DNA of 64,000 bases from Dietzia psychralcaliphila (GCF_003096095.1 NZ_CP015453.1:1798001-1862000); one strand, 5' to 3'. Shown: positions 1 to 14,615, numbered from the stretch's first letter. The notes: generated by a model not told the origin, from the sequence alone. Numbers and translations: made by a program.

Positions 1-125
1 CACCGTTCGACGACGGGCCGGAAGAAGTACCGGGCGATCTCGTCCGGCCCGAGCGAGCGCGACCCCTCGCCCCCGACGCTGGTGATCCCGAACTCTGTCT
101 CGATCCCGACGATGCGACGGATCAT
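1..125 (-). CDS. pafA: Pup ligase PafA (N-terminal part only)
   Basis: The gene runs off the left edge of the window; only the first 41 codons are present. The start reads [15 protein letters not shown], and the G-IETEFG motif is the ATP/metal-binding N-terminus shared by PafA and Dop. The [16 protein letters not shown] stretch that follows matches PafA rather than Dop. PafA joins the C-terminal glutamate of Pup to substrate lysines using ATP. The start lies 6 nt after the pup stop, so the two genes are probably co-transcribed and translationally coupled. No prcB or prcA gene lies between them. Confidence 0.9.
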   Translation of the reverse strand, partial: MIRRIVGIETEFGITSVGGEGSRSLGPDEIARYFFRPVVER

Positions 126-131
126 GACTGT

Positions 132-308
132 CTACTGCCCGCCCTTCTGGACGTAGGACTTCACGAACTCCTCGGCGTTGGTCTCGAGGATGTCGTCGAT
201 CTCGTCGAGTAGGGAGTCGGCGGACGAGGTCTGTGCGGTCTTGGCGACCTGGCCGGCCTCGTCGTCCGACTCGCCTGCGCCGCCGGCGTTCTTCTGGATC
301 TGGGACAT
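132..308 (-). CDS. pup: Prokaryotic ubiquitin-like protein Pup
   Basis: This is a 58-residue acidic protein ending in Gly-Gly-Gln (YVQKGGQ). The GGQ end is the Pup signature; Dop deamidates the last Gln to Glu before ligation. The middle (SADSLLDEIDDILETNAEEF) matches the helical region that binds the ARC/Mpa coiled coil and the ligase. An AGGAG ribosome site stands about 9 nt before the ATG at 308. At 58 residues it is slightly shorter than the roughly 64 of M. tuberculosis. It lies between dop, 73 bp upstream, and pafA, 6 nt downstream, in one operon. Confidence 0.97.
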   Translation of the reverse strand: MSQIQKNAGGAGESDDEAGQVAKTAQTSSADSLLDEIDDILETNAEEFVKSYVQKGGQ

Positions 309-381
309 CGTGGTGAGCTCCTGTGGGTGGGGCGGGCGGGTCGGACCGGGTTGGTCGGACTGGGCTGGTCGGACGGGATCC

Positions 382-1899
382 TCAGCGAACCGGCGGGCCG
401 TCGGGGCTGAGGAAGTCCGGTTGGGCGTCGCAGTGGGCGCGGGTCCCCGTGTACGGGTCGGCCAGGTCCACGTGACGGTGGTCGCCGCGGGAATCGACGA
501 CGACGACGTGATCCCATCCCGCGGCGTGGACGCGGTCGCCGAGTTCGGCCAGGAAGCGTCCCCTGGCCCAGGCCCGCGTGGACTCGGGTGGGGTCGTGAC
601 CGCGGCTTCCACCTGGGCCTCGGTGACCATCCTTCGCATCGCGCCCTTGGTCACCAGACGGTTGTAGAGTCCACGGTCCGGGTCGATGTCGTGGTACTGG
701 ACGTCGATGAGGGCGAGTCGCGCGTGGTCCCAGCCCAGGGAGTCCCGCGTCCGGAACCCCTCCAACAGTCGGAGCTTGGCCGGCCAGTCGAGCCGGTCGG
801 CGCACGACATGGGGTTCTGCTCGAGCGCCTCGAGGATCTCCCGCCATTCGGTCAGGACCTCGACGGCCCACCCCGGACGCCCCGTGCCGTCCCCGATCAA
901 CGCTGAGACGCGGTCGAGGATCTCCCACTGGAGCGCGACCCCCGTGAGCTCGCGGCCGTCGGGCAGCGCGACGGTGGCGGTGAGGGTCGGGTCATGGCTG
1001 ATGACGTGCACCGCCTCGACGGGGTCGACCGGGACCAGGTCGGCGAAGTCGATCCCCGCCTCGATCGCGTCCAGCACGAGGCAGGTGGTGCCGATCTTGA
1101 GGTACGTCGCCAGCTCGGACATGTTCGCGTCGCCGATGATGACGTGCAGGCGCCGCCAGGTCTCATCCGGGGCGTGCGGCTCGTCGCGGGTGTTGATGAT
1201 CCCGCGGCGCAGGGTGGTCTCGAGCCCGGTGAGCACCTCGATGTAGTCGGCGCGCTGGGAGAGCTGGAAGCCCGCCTTCTCGCCCGCCTGCCCGATACCG
1301 ACACGTCCGGCCCCGCAGTACACCTGGCGTGAGAGCAGGTGCGGTGCCAGGCTCATCGTCAGGGCGTCGAAGTCGACGTCGCGACGCACGAGGTAGTTCT
1401 CGTGGGCGCCGTAGGACGCGCCCTTGCCGTCGACGTTGTTCTTGTAGAGCTTGAGCTCGGCGTTCCCCTCGACGGCGGACGACTCGCGGCCGGCCCGGTG
1501 CATCACCGACTCCCCCGCCTTGTCCCAGATCACCGCGTCGATCGGCGAGTCGACCTCGGGCGATGAGTACTCGGGGTGCGCGTGGTCCACGTAGAAGCGG
1601 GCGCCGTTGGTCAGGACCCGGTTGGTCACCCCGAACTCACTCGGGTCATAGGCGCGGGCGGAGCCGAGGTCGAAGCCGCGGGCATCGCGGAGTGGCGATT
1701 CGGACCCGTAGTCCCAGCGGGTCCCATCGGTCGACCCGGAGCCCTCGCCCGGGTCGGTGTAGGCCTTGACCACCTGGGTCGAGGTGACCACCGAGCTGAG
1801 CAGCGGCTGGCCCACCGCCACGATGCCGAACTCGATCTCGGTGCCGATCACCCGGCCTCGCACGATCTCACCGGATGCCATCAGTACGGGCGGGGTCAC
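382..1899 (-). CDS. dop: Pup deamidase/depupylase Dop
   Basis: A 505-residue protein of the PafA/Dop carboxylate-amine ligase-like family. It has GTEIEFGI near the N-terminus, then TRWDYGSESPLRDARG, the LTNGARFYVDHAHPEYSSPE segment and YKNNVDGKGASYGAHENYL, all typical of Dop. It deamidates Pup-Gln to Pup-Glu and removes Pup from substrates. I chose the GTG at 1899: it overlaps the arc stop (GTGA) and has AGGAGG 7 nt upstream. An ATG at 1881 is the alternative. Length is close to the M. tuberculosis protein at about 500 residues. Confidence 0.96.
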   Translation of the reverse strand: MTPPVLMASGEIVRGRVIGTEIEFGIVAVGQPLLSSVVTSTQVVKAYTDPGEGSGSTDGTRWDYGSESPLRDARGFDLGSARAYDPSEFGVTNRVLTNGARFYVDHAHPEYSSPEVDSPIDAVIWDKAGESVMHRAGRESSAVEGNAELKLYKNNVDGKGASYGAHENYLVRRDVDFDALTMSLAPHLLSRQVYCGAGRVGIGQAGEKAGFQLSQRADYIEVLTGLETTLRRGIINTRDEPHAPDETWRRLHVIIGDANMSELATYLKIGTTCLVLDAIEAGIDFADLVPVDPVEAVHVISHDPTLTATVALPDGRELTGVALQWEILDRVSALIGDGTGRPGWAVEVLTEWREILEALEQNPMSCADRLDWPAKLRLLEGFRTRDSLGWDHARLALIDVQYHDIDPDRGLYNRLVTKGAMRRMVTEAQVEAAVTTPPESTRAWARGRFLAELGDRVHAAGWDHVVVVDSRGDHRHVDLADPYTGTRAHCDAQPDFLSPDGPPVR

Positions 1900-3605
1900 C
1901 GGTCGTCCTCCTGACGCGGGACGGTGACCTCGACAACGCGCTCGCCGCGCACGCCCGTCAGCCGCGCCCACTCCTGCGGGTTGGAGGTATTGGGCAGGTC
2001 GGTGTTCTCCGCGAACTCGGCGTCCACGGCGTCGAGGAAGTCGTCGGTCGTCAGGCCCTGCCCGGTGCCGTGGACGATGTCCTTGATCGCGAGCTTCTTG
2101 GCCCGGTCCACGATATTGCGCAGCATCGCTCCGGAGGTCAGGTCACCGAGGTACAGGGACGACCGGCGGCCCGACGCGTAGACCAGATGCACGTAGGTCG
2201 TGGACTCGTCCCGGGTGTAGAGCCGGTCGACGATCCGGGAGATCAGCCCTCCGACGTGGTCCTCGCCACTCGTCGAGCCGACCTCGTCAGGGTCGAAGCG
2301 CAGATCGGGGGTGATGTATTTGGCGAGGATGTCGGCCGCGGCGCCGGCGTCCGGTCGGTCGATGCGGATCTTGAGATCGAGACGACCGGGGCGAAGGATC
2401 GCCGGGTCGATCATGTCCTCCCGGTTGGATGCGCCGATCACGATGACGTTGCGCAGGTCCTCCACCCCGTCGATCTCGGCGAGGAGCTGCGGGACGATCG
2501 TGGTCTCCATGTCGGAGGAGATGCCCGATCCGCGGGTGCGGAAGATGGAGTCCATCTCGTCGAAGAAGACGATGACCGGGTTGCCCTCTGTCGCCTTCTC
2601 CCGTGCCCGCTCGAAGATCGACCGGATGTGCCGCTCCGTCTCGCCGACGTACTTGTTGAGCAGTTCAGGGCCCTTGATGGAGAGGAAATACGAGTTGGGG
2701 TACCGGCCGCCCGTGACGTCCTCCCCACGCGACTTCGCGGAGGCCAGCGCCAGCGAGTGCGCGACCGCCTTGGCGATCAGGGTCTTTCCACACCCGGGAG
2801 GGCCGTAGAGCAGCACACCCTTGGGTGGGGACAGATGGAACTCGCGGTACAGGTCGTGGTGCACGAAGGGCAGCTCGATGGCGTCGCGGATCTGCTCGAT
2901 CTGGGGGCCGAGACCGCCGATGTCGGAGTACTCGACCATCGGGATCTCCTCGAGCAGGAGCTCGTCGACCTCGGCCTTGGGCACGACCTCGAACGCCACG
3001 GCGGCCTTGGGGTCCACCAGCACGGCGTCCCCCGGCCGGACGGGGGCCGGGTGATCGGCGGTCCGCCCGCCGCGCAGGCCGGTCGCCAGATGAACGACGT
3101 GTTCCTCGTCGTTCCCCATCACCACGCGGGCCCGCATCCCGTCGGCCAGGACGTCCCGGAAGACGGCGGTGACGCCGGTGACCGGGAGTCCGGTACAGGC
3201 CTCGATGACGGTCATGGCCTCGTTCAGCCGGACGGTGACGCCCGCCGAGAGGACGGAGGCGTCGACCCCGGGTGCGAGTGTGAGCCGCATCCGTCGACCG
3301 GCGGCCATGACCTCCGCGGTATCGGCGTCCGTCGGTTCCTGCAGCACGATCCCGTAGGTGCTGGGCGGCGTGCCGAGGCGCTCGACCTCGCCCTTGAGGG
3401 CCTGCAGCTGATCGCGGGAGTCCTTGAGGAGCTCGGCCAGCCTGACGTTGCGGGCGCCGAGGGCGTCGATCTTGACCGACTTCTCGCGGTCCGTTCGGGC
3501 CCCCTCGTCGACGGCCCTGCGCAGCCGCGCGAGCTCGACCCGGTCCAGCGTCACGCTGTCGCCGCCCCGCTCGTCCGGGGAACGTCCCTCGGTCACCTCG
3601 ATCAC
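1896..3605 (-). CDS. arc: Proteasome-associated AAA ATPase ARC/Mpa, lacking the proteasome-docking tail
   Basis: A 569-residue protein with an N-terminal coiled coil (about residues 20-78), an interdomain OB region (about 80-210) and an AAA module. Walker A is GPPGCGKT (about 265-272) and Walker B is VIVFFDEMDS (about 341-350). In mycobacteria it unfolds pupylated proteins and feeds them to the 20S proteasome by inserting a C-terminal Gly-Gln-Tyr-Leu tail. Here the protein ends VTVPRQEDDR, with no GQYL and a shorter tail. That fits a proteasome-independent ARC as in Corynebacterium. The GTG start at 3605 has GGAGG 4 nt upstream. The stop overlaps the dop start. Confidence 0.95.
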   Translation of the reverse strand: MIEVTEGRSPDERGGDSVTLDRVELARLRRAVDEGARTDREKSVKIDALGARNVRLAELLKDSRDQLQALKGEVERLGTPPSTYGIVLQEPTDADTAEVMAAGRRMRLTLAPGVDASVLSAGVTVRLNEAMTVIEACTGLPVTGVTAVFRDVLADGMRARVVMGNDEEHVVHLATGLRGGRTADHPAPVRPGDAVLVDPKAAVAFEVVPKAEVDELLLEEIPMVEYSDIGGLGPQIEQIRDAIELPFVHHDLYREFHLSPPKGVLLYGPPGCGKTLIAKAVAHSLALASAKSRGEDVTGGRYPNSYFLSIKGPELLNKYVGETERHIRSIFERAREKATEGNPVIVFFDEMDSIFRTRGSGISSDMETTIVPQLLAEIDGVEDLRNVIVIGASNREDMIDPAILRPGRLDLKIRIDRPDAGAAADILAKYITPDLRFDPDEVGSTSGEDHVGGLISRIVDRLYTRDESTTYVHLVYASGRRSSLYLGDLTSGAMLRNIVDRAKKLAIKDIVHGTGQGLTTDDFLDAVDAEFAENTDLPNTSNPQEWARLTGVRGERVVEVTVPRQEDDR

Positions 3606-3645
3606 CTGCCCTCCGACTCTCGGACGACACCCTCGTCGTCGTCAC

Positions 3646-3676
3646 CCCCCACCCTATCGCCGGGGTGCGGGGGCGG
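3646..3676. terminator. GC-rich hairpin between trmI and arc
   Basis: A C-rich arm (CCCCACCC, about 3646-3653) can pair with a G-rich arm (GGGTGCGGGG, about 3662-3672). It could end trmI transcripts, but there is no T-run. On the minus strand the loop also contains TAGGGT, a possible -10 for arc. Neither role is proven by sequence alone. Confidence 0.3.
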
Positions 3677-3701
3677 GTGAGCGCGCGTCCTCAGGCCGGG
3701 C

Positions 3702-5524
<1,823 letters not shown>

Positions 5525-5528
<4 letters not shown>

Positions 5529-6295
5529 TGACGGAGGCGTACTTCGAGCCGTTGGGCACGGATGACGGCTGGGAGGTATTCCGGGCTACCCCGCACACGG
5601 TGAGTGCCTGGGGTCCCGATCTGCAGCACGGGTCACCGCCCTCGGCCGTCCTCACCCGCGCCATGGACCGCCTCGAGCGGTCGACCGGGACGCGGATCGC
5701 CCGCGTGACCGTAGACCTGCTTGGGCCGGTGCCGCTGGGTGAGGTCCGTACCCGGGCCCGCGTCGTCCGCCCCGGTCGCCGGATCCAACTGCTCGAATCC
5801 GAGCTCGAGGCAGCGGGCCGGATCGTCGCCCGGGCGAGCGCCTGGCGGATGGCCATCGGCGACACCGTCGACGTCGAACAGTCCGCCGACCGTCCGCGTG
5901 AGCTCCCCGAAGTGGGCCTGAACAGCGATTTCTTCGACCGCTGGACCAGTGGCTACATCGACTCGCTGGAGATCCGCGGTTCGGACGACGGGGTCGTGTG
6001 GGTCCGCCCCGTCCTTCCCCTGGTCGAGGGCGAGGAGATGACGCCCGCCGAAAGGGTCATGTCGGTGGCCGACATCGCGAACGGCGTCGGGGCAGTTCTC
6101 GAACCCGATGAATGGCGGTTCCTCAACACCGACCTGATCACCCACCTGCACCGGCGGCCCGTCGGCGAATGGATCGGGGTCACCGCGGACGCCTCGATCG
6201 GCCCCGACGGCGTCGGGGCGACCTCCGGCACCCTGTACGACGAGGTGGGCGCCATCGGGCACACACTGCAGGCTCTGCTGGTCGAGCGGGCCTGA
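5525..6295 (+). CDS. Acyl-CoA thioesterase-like double hot-dog protein
   Basis: A 256-residue protein of the thioesterase-like superfamily (TesB-like double hot-dog). Conserved features are LQHGSPPSAVLTRAMDRL, the strand VTVDLLGPVPLGEV and a second-half WRFLNTDLITHLHRRP. It probably hydrolyses acyl-CoA esters; the substrate cannot be told. The ATG at 5525 overlaps the nuclease stop. The ATG at 5528 is better spaced from GAGGAG and may be the true start. A clear paralogue lies at 61667-62452 with the same motif order. Confidence 0.75.
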
Positions 6296-6369
6296 TCCGA
6301 CAGGACGCCGAGGTAGGCCGATCCGACGGGGCGCCGAGGTGTGCCGATCCGACGGGGCGCTGAGGCGTG
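6292..6369. repeat. Three tandem copies of a 26-bp unit
   Basis: Copies start at 6292, 6318 and 6344. Each contains GATCCGAC(A/G)GG followed by CGCCGAGG or a one-base variant. The first copy covers the thioesterase stop codon. Copies 2 and 3 are nearly identical. The array fills most of the gap to the convergent hisG. Confidence 0.9.
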
Positions 6370-6402
6370 CCGTGCCGCCATGCCCCGACCGCTCTGAGGG
6401 TG

Positions 6403-7254
6403 TCACCCCATGCGGCAGGACCGGATGTCCGTGGCGATGACCGCCTTGGCGCCGGCCGCGACCAGCTCGTCCATGATCGAGTTGACCTTCTTGCGCGGCA
6501 CCATCGACCGCACCGCCACCCAGGCCGGGTCGGCCATCGGGGAGACGGTGGGTGACTCGATGCCAGGGGTGATGGCCGAGACCGACTCCAGGAGCTCCTT
6601 GGGGCAGTCGTAGTCCAACATCATGTACTGCTGGGCGAACACCACGCCCTGCAGGCGGGCCCTCATCTGGGCCATCGCCGGGGTGGTCTCGGCGCCCGCC
6701 CGCGCGACCAGGACGCCCATCGAGTCACACAGGACGTCCCCGAACGCCTCCAACCCGTGCACCTTGAGCGTCCGACCCGAGCCCACCACGTCGGCGATGC
6801 AGTCGGCCACCCCGAGCTGGATGGAGATCTCCACCGCGCCGTCCAACCGGATGACCTCCGCCTCGATCCCCCGCTGTTCGAGGTCGCGGCGGACGATGTT
6901 CGGATACGACGTCGCGATGCGGGCTCCCGCGAGACGGTCCGTGGTCCACCCGGTACCGGTCGGCCCGGCGTAGCGGAAGGTGGAGTGTCCGAATCCCAGG
7001 TCGAGGAGCTCGTCCACCTCTGCCATGGAATCCATACTCAGGTCTCTGCCGGTGATACCCAGCTCGAGACGTCCCGAGCCCACGTAGACGGCGATGTCCT
7101 TGGGTCGCAGGAAGAAGAACTCGACGTCGTTCTCACGGTCGATCAACGTGAGGTCCTTACTCCCCTCCGTCCGTCGGCGGTACCCCGCCTCGGACAGCAT
7201 CTCGGAGGCGGACTCGGACAGGGCGCCCTTGTTGGGCACTGCGACACGCAGCAT
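6403..7254 (-). CDS. hisG: ATP phosphoribosyltransferase HisG (long form)
   Basis: A 283-residue enzyme for the first step of histidine synthesis (ATP + PRPP to phosphoribosyl-ATP). It starts [14 protein letters not shown]. The PRPP-binding region is around [21 protein letters not shown] (about residues 145-165). The last 75 or so residues form the ACT-like domain of the long, histidine-inhibited form, so no HisZ partner is needed. It lies 47 bp downstream of hisE in the same direction. The length matches the mycobacterial enzyme. Confidence 0.97.
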   Translation of the reverse strand: MLRVAVPNKGALSESASEMLSEAGYRRRTEGSKDLTLIDRENDVEFFFLRPKDIAVYVGSGRLELGITGRDLSMDSMAEVDELLDLGFGHSTFRYAGPTGTGWTTDRLAGARIATSYPNIVRRDLEQRGIEAEVIRLDGAVEISIQLGVADCIADVVGSGRTLKVHGLEAFGDVLCDSMGVLVARAGAETTPAMAQMRARLQGVVFAQQYMMLDYDCPKELLESVSAITPGIESPTVSPMADPAWVAVRSMVPRKKVNSIMDELVAAGAKAVIATDIRSCRMG

Positions 7255-7301
7255 GATGGTGGCTCCAGGATTCGGTGCGGGAGGGGTGGTCTGTGTGGCC
7301 G

Positions 7302-7565
7302 CTAGAGATGCCGGTAGACGTCGTCGAGCCCGAGACCGCGCTTGAGCATCATGACCTGGGTCCAGTAGAGGAGCTGCGAGATCTCCTCGGCCAGTTCCTC
7401 ATCCGACTGGTACTCGGCGGCGATCCACACCTCGCCGGCCTCTTCGATGACCTTCTTGCCCAGATGGTGCACGCCCTTGTCGAAGGCGGCGACGGTGCCG
7501 GATCCCTCGGGACGCGCGGCTACGCGCTCGGACAGCTCGGCGAACAGGGAATCGAAGGTCTTCAC
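7302..7565 (-). CDS. hisE: Phosphoribosyl-ATP pyrophosphatase HisE
   Basis: An 87-residue all-helical MazG-like enzyme that hydrolyses phosphoribosyl-ATP to phosphoribosyl-AMP, the second histidine step. Metal-binding acidic motifs are visible in [13 protein letters not shown] and [13 protein letters not shown]. The GTG at 7565 overlaps the stop of the HAD gene (GTGA), so it is translationally coupled to that gene and transcribed with hisG. The length is usual for stand-alone HisE. Confidence 0.96.
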   Translation of the reverse strand: MKTFDSLFAELSERVAARPEGSGTVAAFDKGVHHLGKKVIEEAGEVWIAAEYQSDEELAEEISQLLYWTQVMMLKRGLGLDDVYRHL

Positions 7566-8278
7566 GCGCCCGATTGTCCCACAGCCGCACCGACGGGGGT
7601 CCCCGAGGTGAGGGCGACGAGACCGGACGCGTTCACGCCCGCGAGGCTCGGGTGGGTGTGCGCCCCGACCACGTCGGGCTGACCGTCGGTCGACGGCACG
7701 TACAACACCCGGCAGCCAGCGGCGACCGCCGCGGTGGCCCCGGTGACGGAGTCCTCGACCGCGACGGCGGCGGTCGCGTCGACCCCGAGCCGCGAGCAGG
7801 CCAGCAGGTAGGGGTCGGGCGCGGGTTTGGGATCGGCGACCATGCACCCCGTCACCACCACGTGAAACCGCGAACGATCGATGAACTCCAGCGGCACCGC
7901 CGCGACGTCCGCGGTCGTGTTGGTCACCAGGGCGACCGGGGCGTTGGCGGAGGCGAGGTCCTCCAGCAATTCCTCGGCACCCGGCCGCCAGCGCATGTCG
8001 GATCGCATCAGCTCGGTGACCCGCGCGTTGAGCCGGCGGGACAGACGATCGAACTCGGCGCCCTCGATGGTCCGACCGGTGTACTCGCCCAGGATCGCGA
8101 AGAACCCGGGGAGGGAGTTGCCCAGGGTTCGCTCGCGGGTCGCCTCATCGAGGGGCCGACCCATGTACTCGGCGAGTTCGTAGACGGCGATGTCCCACAG
8201 TCGCTCGGTGTCGACGAGCGTGCCGTCCATGTCGAGACACACGGCGGCGGGGACACGGTCGTACGAAATGCTGGTCAC
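7562..8278 (-). CDS. HAD-superfamily phosphatase (beta-phosphoglucomutase-like)
   Basis: A 238-residue HAD hydrolase. Motif I is [12 protein letters not shown] (about residues 14-25), motif II LVTNTT, motif III lysine in DPKPAPDPY, and motif [15 protein letters not shown]. An alpha-helical cap lies between motifs I and II. It probably dephosphorylates a small sugar phosphate or metabolite. In Corynebacterium a similar gene sits between hisE and metH, as I recall. A role as histidinol-phosphatase is possible but not shown. The GTG start at 8278 has no clear ribosome site. Confidence 0.8.
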   Translation of the reverse strand: MTSISYDRVPAAVCLDMDGTLVDTERLWDIAVYELAEYMGRPLDEATRERTLGNSLPGFFAILGEYTGRTIEGAEFDRLSRRLNARVTELMRSDMRWRPGAEELLEDLASANAPVALVTNTTADVAAVPLEFIDRSRFHVVVTGCMVADPKPAPDPYLLACSRLGVDATAAVAVEDSVTGATAAVAAGCRVLYVPSTDGQPDVVGAHTHPSLAGVNASGLVALTSGTPVGAAVGQSGA

Positions 8279-8353
8279 GGCCTACTGTCTACCCGACACC
8301 GCGTGATCGGGGGTGCCAAGACCGGCCCCGTTGGTTCCGCCGTCAACCGCCGT

Positions 8354-8881
8354 TCAGTGGCAGGTCCCCGCAGCGACGAGGAAACGCTCGGTGTGGGTGG
8401 CGGAGCCGAACGGTGCGACCGAGCCGGGAGCGAGGGTGGGCAGGAGGGACTTGCTGGTGGTGATGGTGACCGCCAGCCGTCCGGGCCCGGTGAACACGCC
8501 GCCGACGCCGACCTCGGGTCCGGTCGACTGGACCGTGTGCACCCCCCTCGCATCGGTGTCGATGTTGTGCCACTCCACGGTCGCGGAGTTGAACGGGAAC
8601 AGAGTGGCCGAGAAGTCGAACGAACCGACGGGCTGATCGAGATCCCTGGCGTTGGCGCTCAGCGCCTGGTGGAAGCGGTCGTCGCCGCCCAGCTTGCAGG
8701 TGGTGAAGGCGCCGAAGCGAATGGTGTGCTCGCCACCCAGCGGGTACGGCATACGGACGTCCCAGGCCGGAGAGTGATGCCACACCTGGGCGGAGGCCGC
8801 AGGAGCTATTGCCACTGCTGCTCCCCCGGCGAGCAGGGTCGCCGCACAGGTCAGGGCGGCTGATCGACGGATGGTGGTCAT
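8354..8881 (-). CDS. Secreted protein of unknown function
   Basis: A 175-residue precursor. It has a typical Sec signal: MTTIRR, a hydrophobic stretch to about residue 27, and an AAS-A/Q cleavage site near residue 31. The mature part has two cysteines (CKLGG and the terminal GTCH) that could form a disulfide, and is rich in beta-prone segments. The ATG at 8881 has GAGGAG 6 nt upstream; an upstream ATG at 8932 lacks one. I do not recognise the family. Confidence 0.7.
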   Translation of the reverse strand: MTTIRRSAALTCAATLLAGGAAVAIAPAASAQVWHHSPAWDVRMPYPLGGEHTIRFGAFTTCKLGGDDRFHQALSANARDLDQPVGSFDFSATLFPFNSATVEWHNIDTDARGVHTVQSTGPEVGVGGVFTGPGRLAVTITTSKSLLPTLAPGSVAPFGSATHTERFLVAAGTCH

Positions 8882-9033
8882 GACTGGCTCCTCGTCCCGA
8901 GCTGCCCTCGGTGCACTGTCGTTCGAGTGCATCCCTATCTGGTCATCGGCCCGAGCCCGCCGATCGTTAGCGGTGTGGGCTGTGGGTTGCGGCGACGCTG
9001 TCGCGTGGTGTCGGCGCCAGGTGACACCGGTGG

Positions 9034-10941
9034 TCAGTCCTCGAAGTCGCTGAGTCTCCGTGGCGCCATCACGACCCGCGCGGAGTTGAGGATCGCGAGC
9101 ACGTCGATGACCTCTTGCGCTATCGCCCCCGCGAGAGGGCTGAGCAGCCCGAATACCGCCAGGAGCATCCCGATCACGGAGGCGGCCATCCCGCCCAACG
9201 CCGACTGCAACGCGATCCGGCGCATGCGCGCCCCGATGTGGAGGAGGTCGTCGAGCCGCTCCAACGAGGAGTCCAGCACCACGGCGTCGGCGGCCTCGGC
9301 GGTGACGTCGGACGTGGAGCCGAAGGCGACCCCGGCCGACGCGGCGGTCATCGCGGGGGCGTCGTTGATGCCGTCACCGAGGAACAGGGTGGGGCCCGCC
9401 GCCGTGCGCTCGCGGACTATCGCGAGTTTGCCCTCGGGGCTGACCCCACCGTAGACCTCCCGGATCCCCACCCGGTCCGCCAGACGGCGCACCTCGGCTT
9501 CGCGGTCACCGGAGATGATCATCATTCGTTTGACGCCGTGCGCGCGCGGGAGGTGCGCGATGAAGTCAGCCGCGGTGGCCCGCGGTTCGTCACGGAACCG
9601 GAGGATCGCGGCGTACCGGTCGTCGACGAGGACGACCGACTCCAGCCCCGTCTCGGTCTCCGGGAGGAGTTCGATCGCACCGGGATCGACCTCGGCGAGT
9701 CCGCGACGGTTGGTCAGCCGGACGACGCGTCCACCCACCTCGCCCACCAGTCCGGCCCCGGGCTTCTCCGCGACAGAGGTGAGAGGCGGGGCCCCGAGGT
9801 TCCGTTCGGCGGCCGCGTCCACGACGGCTCCGGCGAGAGGGTGGCGGGAGTAGACCTCTACCGCCGCAGCGGCGGCGAGCACCTCGTGGGGATCGGTGCC
9901 GGGCCTCGCGACGATCTCCGTGAGTACCGGACGTCCGTAGGTCAGTGTGCCGGTCTTGTCGAACATCACCGTCTCGACCCGCCCGACGTCCTCGAGCATC
10001 GCCGGGTTCCGGATGATGATGCCGCGCTTGGCGGCCAGCGAGATGGCGCCGATGATGGCGACGGGGACCCCGATGAGGAGCGGGCACGGGGTCGCGACCA
10101 CCACCACGGCGAGGAAACGGGTCGGATCTCCGGAGATCCCCCAGCCGAGGACTCCCAACGTCAGCGCGATGAGGGTGTACCAGGCGCCGAGGCGGTCGGC
10201 GAGACGACGCATCGGGGGCCGGTTCTCCTCTGCTTCGCGCAGCACACCGACGATCTGCGCGTAGCGGGAATCCGCCGCCACCCGATCAGCACGGACGGTC
10301 AGTGCCGCGTCGCCGTTGACAGCGCCGGAGAGCACCTGAGAACCGGGTGTCTTGGGCACGACGTACGGTTCGCCGGTGAGGTACGACTCGTCCATCGCGC
10401 CTCTGCCCTCCACCACCTCCCCGTCGACGGGGCACAGTTCGTGGGGCAGGACGAGCAGCAGGTCATGGACCCGCACCTCGTCGGCGCGGAGGTCGTCGAC
10501 GCCCTCGGACGGGGAGGTTCCCCGGAGTCGGTGGGCGATCGCCGGGCTGCGCCGGGCGAGGGCGTCGAGAGTGGCCGACGCCCTGCGGGACGCCGCGGCC
10601 TCGAGCCCCTCGCCGCCGGACAACATGAGGACGACGATCGCGGCCACCAGCCACTCGCCCAGGACGACCGCGGTGACTATCGAGACCGCGGCCAGCAGGT
10701 CGGCCCCGCCGGCGCTCCTCACCGCGGACCGGACGACCTCGACGATGAGCGGGATCCCGCCGACCACCACCACAGCGATCAGGGGGGCACGGATCACCCA
10801 CTCCCAGGTGGCGGAGGCGGCGGGCCCGGCGACCGCGCGGGAGAGCAGGTGGACCACGATCGCCAGGATCGTGGACATCGCGAGGACGCCCTGCCGCGAG
10901 GCGACGAACGTGCGCAGTGCCCCGGCCCGGGTGGTGTCCAT
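9034..10941 (-). CDS. P1B-type heavy-metal-transporting ATPase (TPC class)
   Basis: A 635-residue membrane pump. It shows the TGE actuator motif (about residue 190), a TPCPL transmembrane metal motif (about 280), the phosphorylated aspartate in DKTGTLT (about 328) and the hinge GDGINDAPA (about 523). There is no N-terminal CxxC metal-binding domain. TPC replaces the common CPC or SPC, so copper or zinc specificity cannot be assumed. It probably exports a divalent transition metal. No metal sensor gene lies next to it. The ATG at 10941 has a close TGAGGA. Confidence 0.88.
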   Translation of the reverse strand: MDTTRAGALRTFVASRQGVLAMSTILAIVVHLLSRAVAGPAASATWEWVIRAPLIAVVVVGGIPLIVEVVRSAVRSAGGADLLAAVSIVTAVVLGEWLVAAIVVLMLSGGEGLEAAASRRASATLDALARRSPAIAHRLRGTSPSEGVDDLRADEVRVHDLLLVLPHELCPVDGEVVEGRGAMDESYLTGEPYVVPKTPGSQVLSGAVNGDAALTVRADRVAADSRYAQIVGVLREAEENRPPMRRLADRLGAWYTLIALTLGVLGWGISGDPTRFLAVVVVATPCPLLIGVPVAIIGAISLAAKRGIIIRNPAMLEDVGRVETVMFDKTGTLTYGRPVLTEIVARPGTDPHEVLAAAAAVEVYSRHPLAGAVVDAAAERNLGAPPLTSVAEKPGAGLVGEVGGRVVRLTNRRGLAEVDPGAIELLPETETGLESVVLVDDRYAAILRFRDEPRATAADFIAHLPRAHGVKRMMIISGDREAEVRRLADRVGIREVYGGVSPEGKLAIVRERTAAGPTLFLGDGINDAPAMTAASAGVAFGSTSDVTAEAADAVVLDSSLERLDDLLHIGARMRRIALQSALGGMAASVIGMLLAVFGLLSPLAGAIAQEVIDVLAILNSARVVMAPRRLSDFED

Positions 10942-11004
10942 TCCTCATCATCACCCGAAAGGGCAGCCTCTACCAGCCAGGACAGGCTGTCCTGATCGCC
11001 CGGA

Positions 11005-14565
<3,561 letters not shown>

Positions 14566-14572
14566 GCTCCCC

Positions 14573-14609
14573 AGTGTATGGGTGCCCGGTGAGCCGACGA
14601 ACGTAGGCT
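14573..14609. promoter_or_regulatory. Divergent -10 elements for metH and the PAC2 gene
   Basis: On the minus strand TACACT (14573-14578) ends 7 nt before the metH ATG. On the plus strand TAGGCT (14604-14609) ends 6 nt before the PAC2 ATG. Both fit TAnnnT at leaderless spacing, although metH also has a GGGGAG close to its ATG. Confidence 0.5.
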
Positions 14610-14615
14610 GTACCG

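Noticed and set aside
1875-3680. A 601-codon plus-strand open frame over arc
   Set aside because: It is the antisense shadow of the ARC gene, with no ribosome site and no recognisable domain.
7302-8278. HAD protein as the missing histidinol-phosphatase
   Set aside because: The position is suggestive, but the motifs are of the general beta-phosphoglucomutase-like type and cannot assign the substrate.
14566-14615. Cobalamin riboswitch before metH
   Set aside because: Only 50 bp separate metH from the divergent gene, too short for the element, and a -10 hexamer lies 7 nt from the start.
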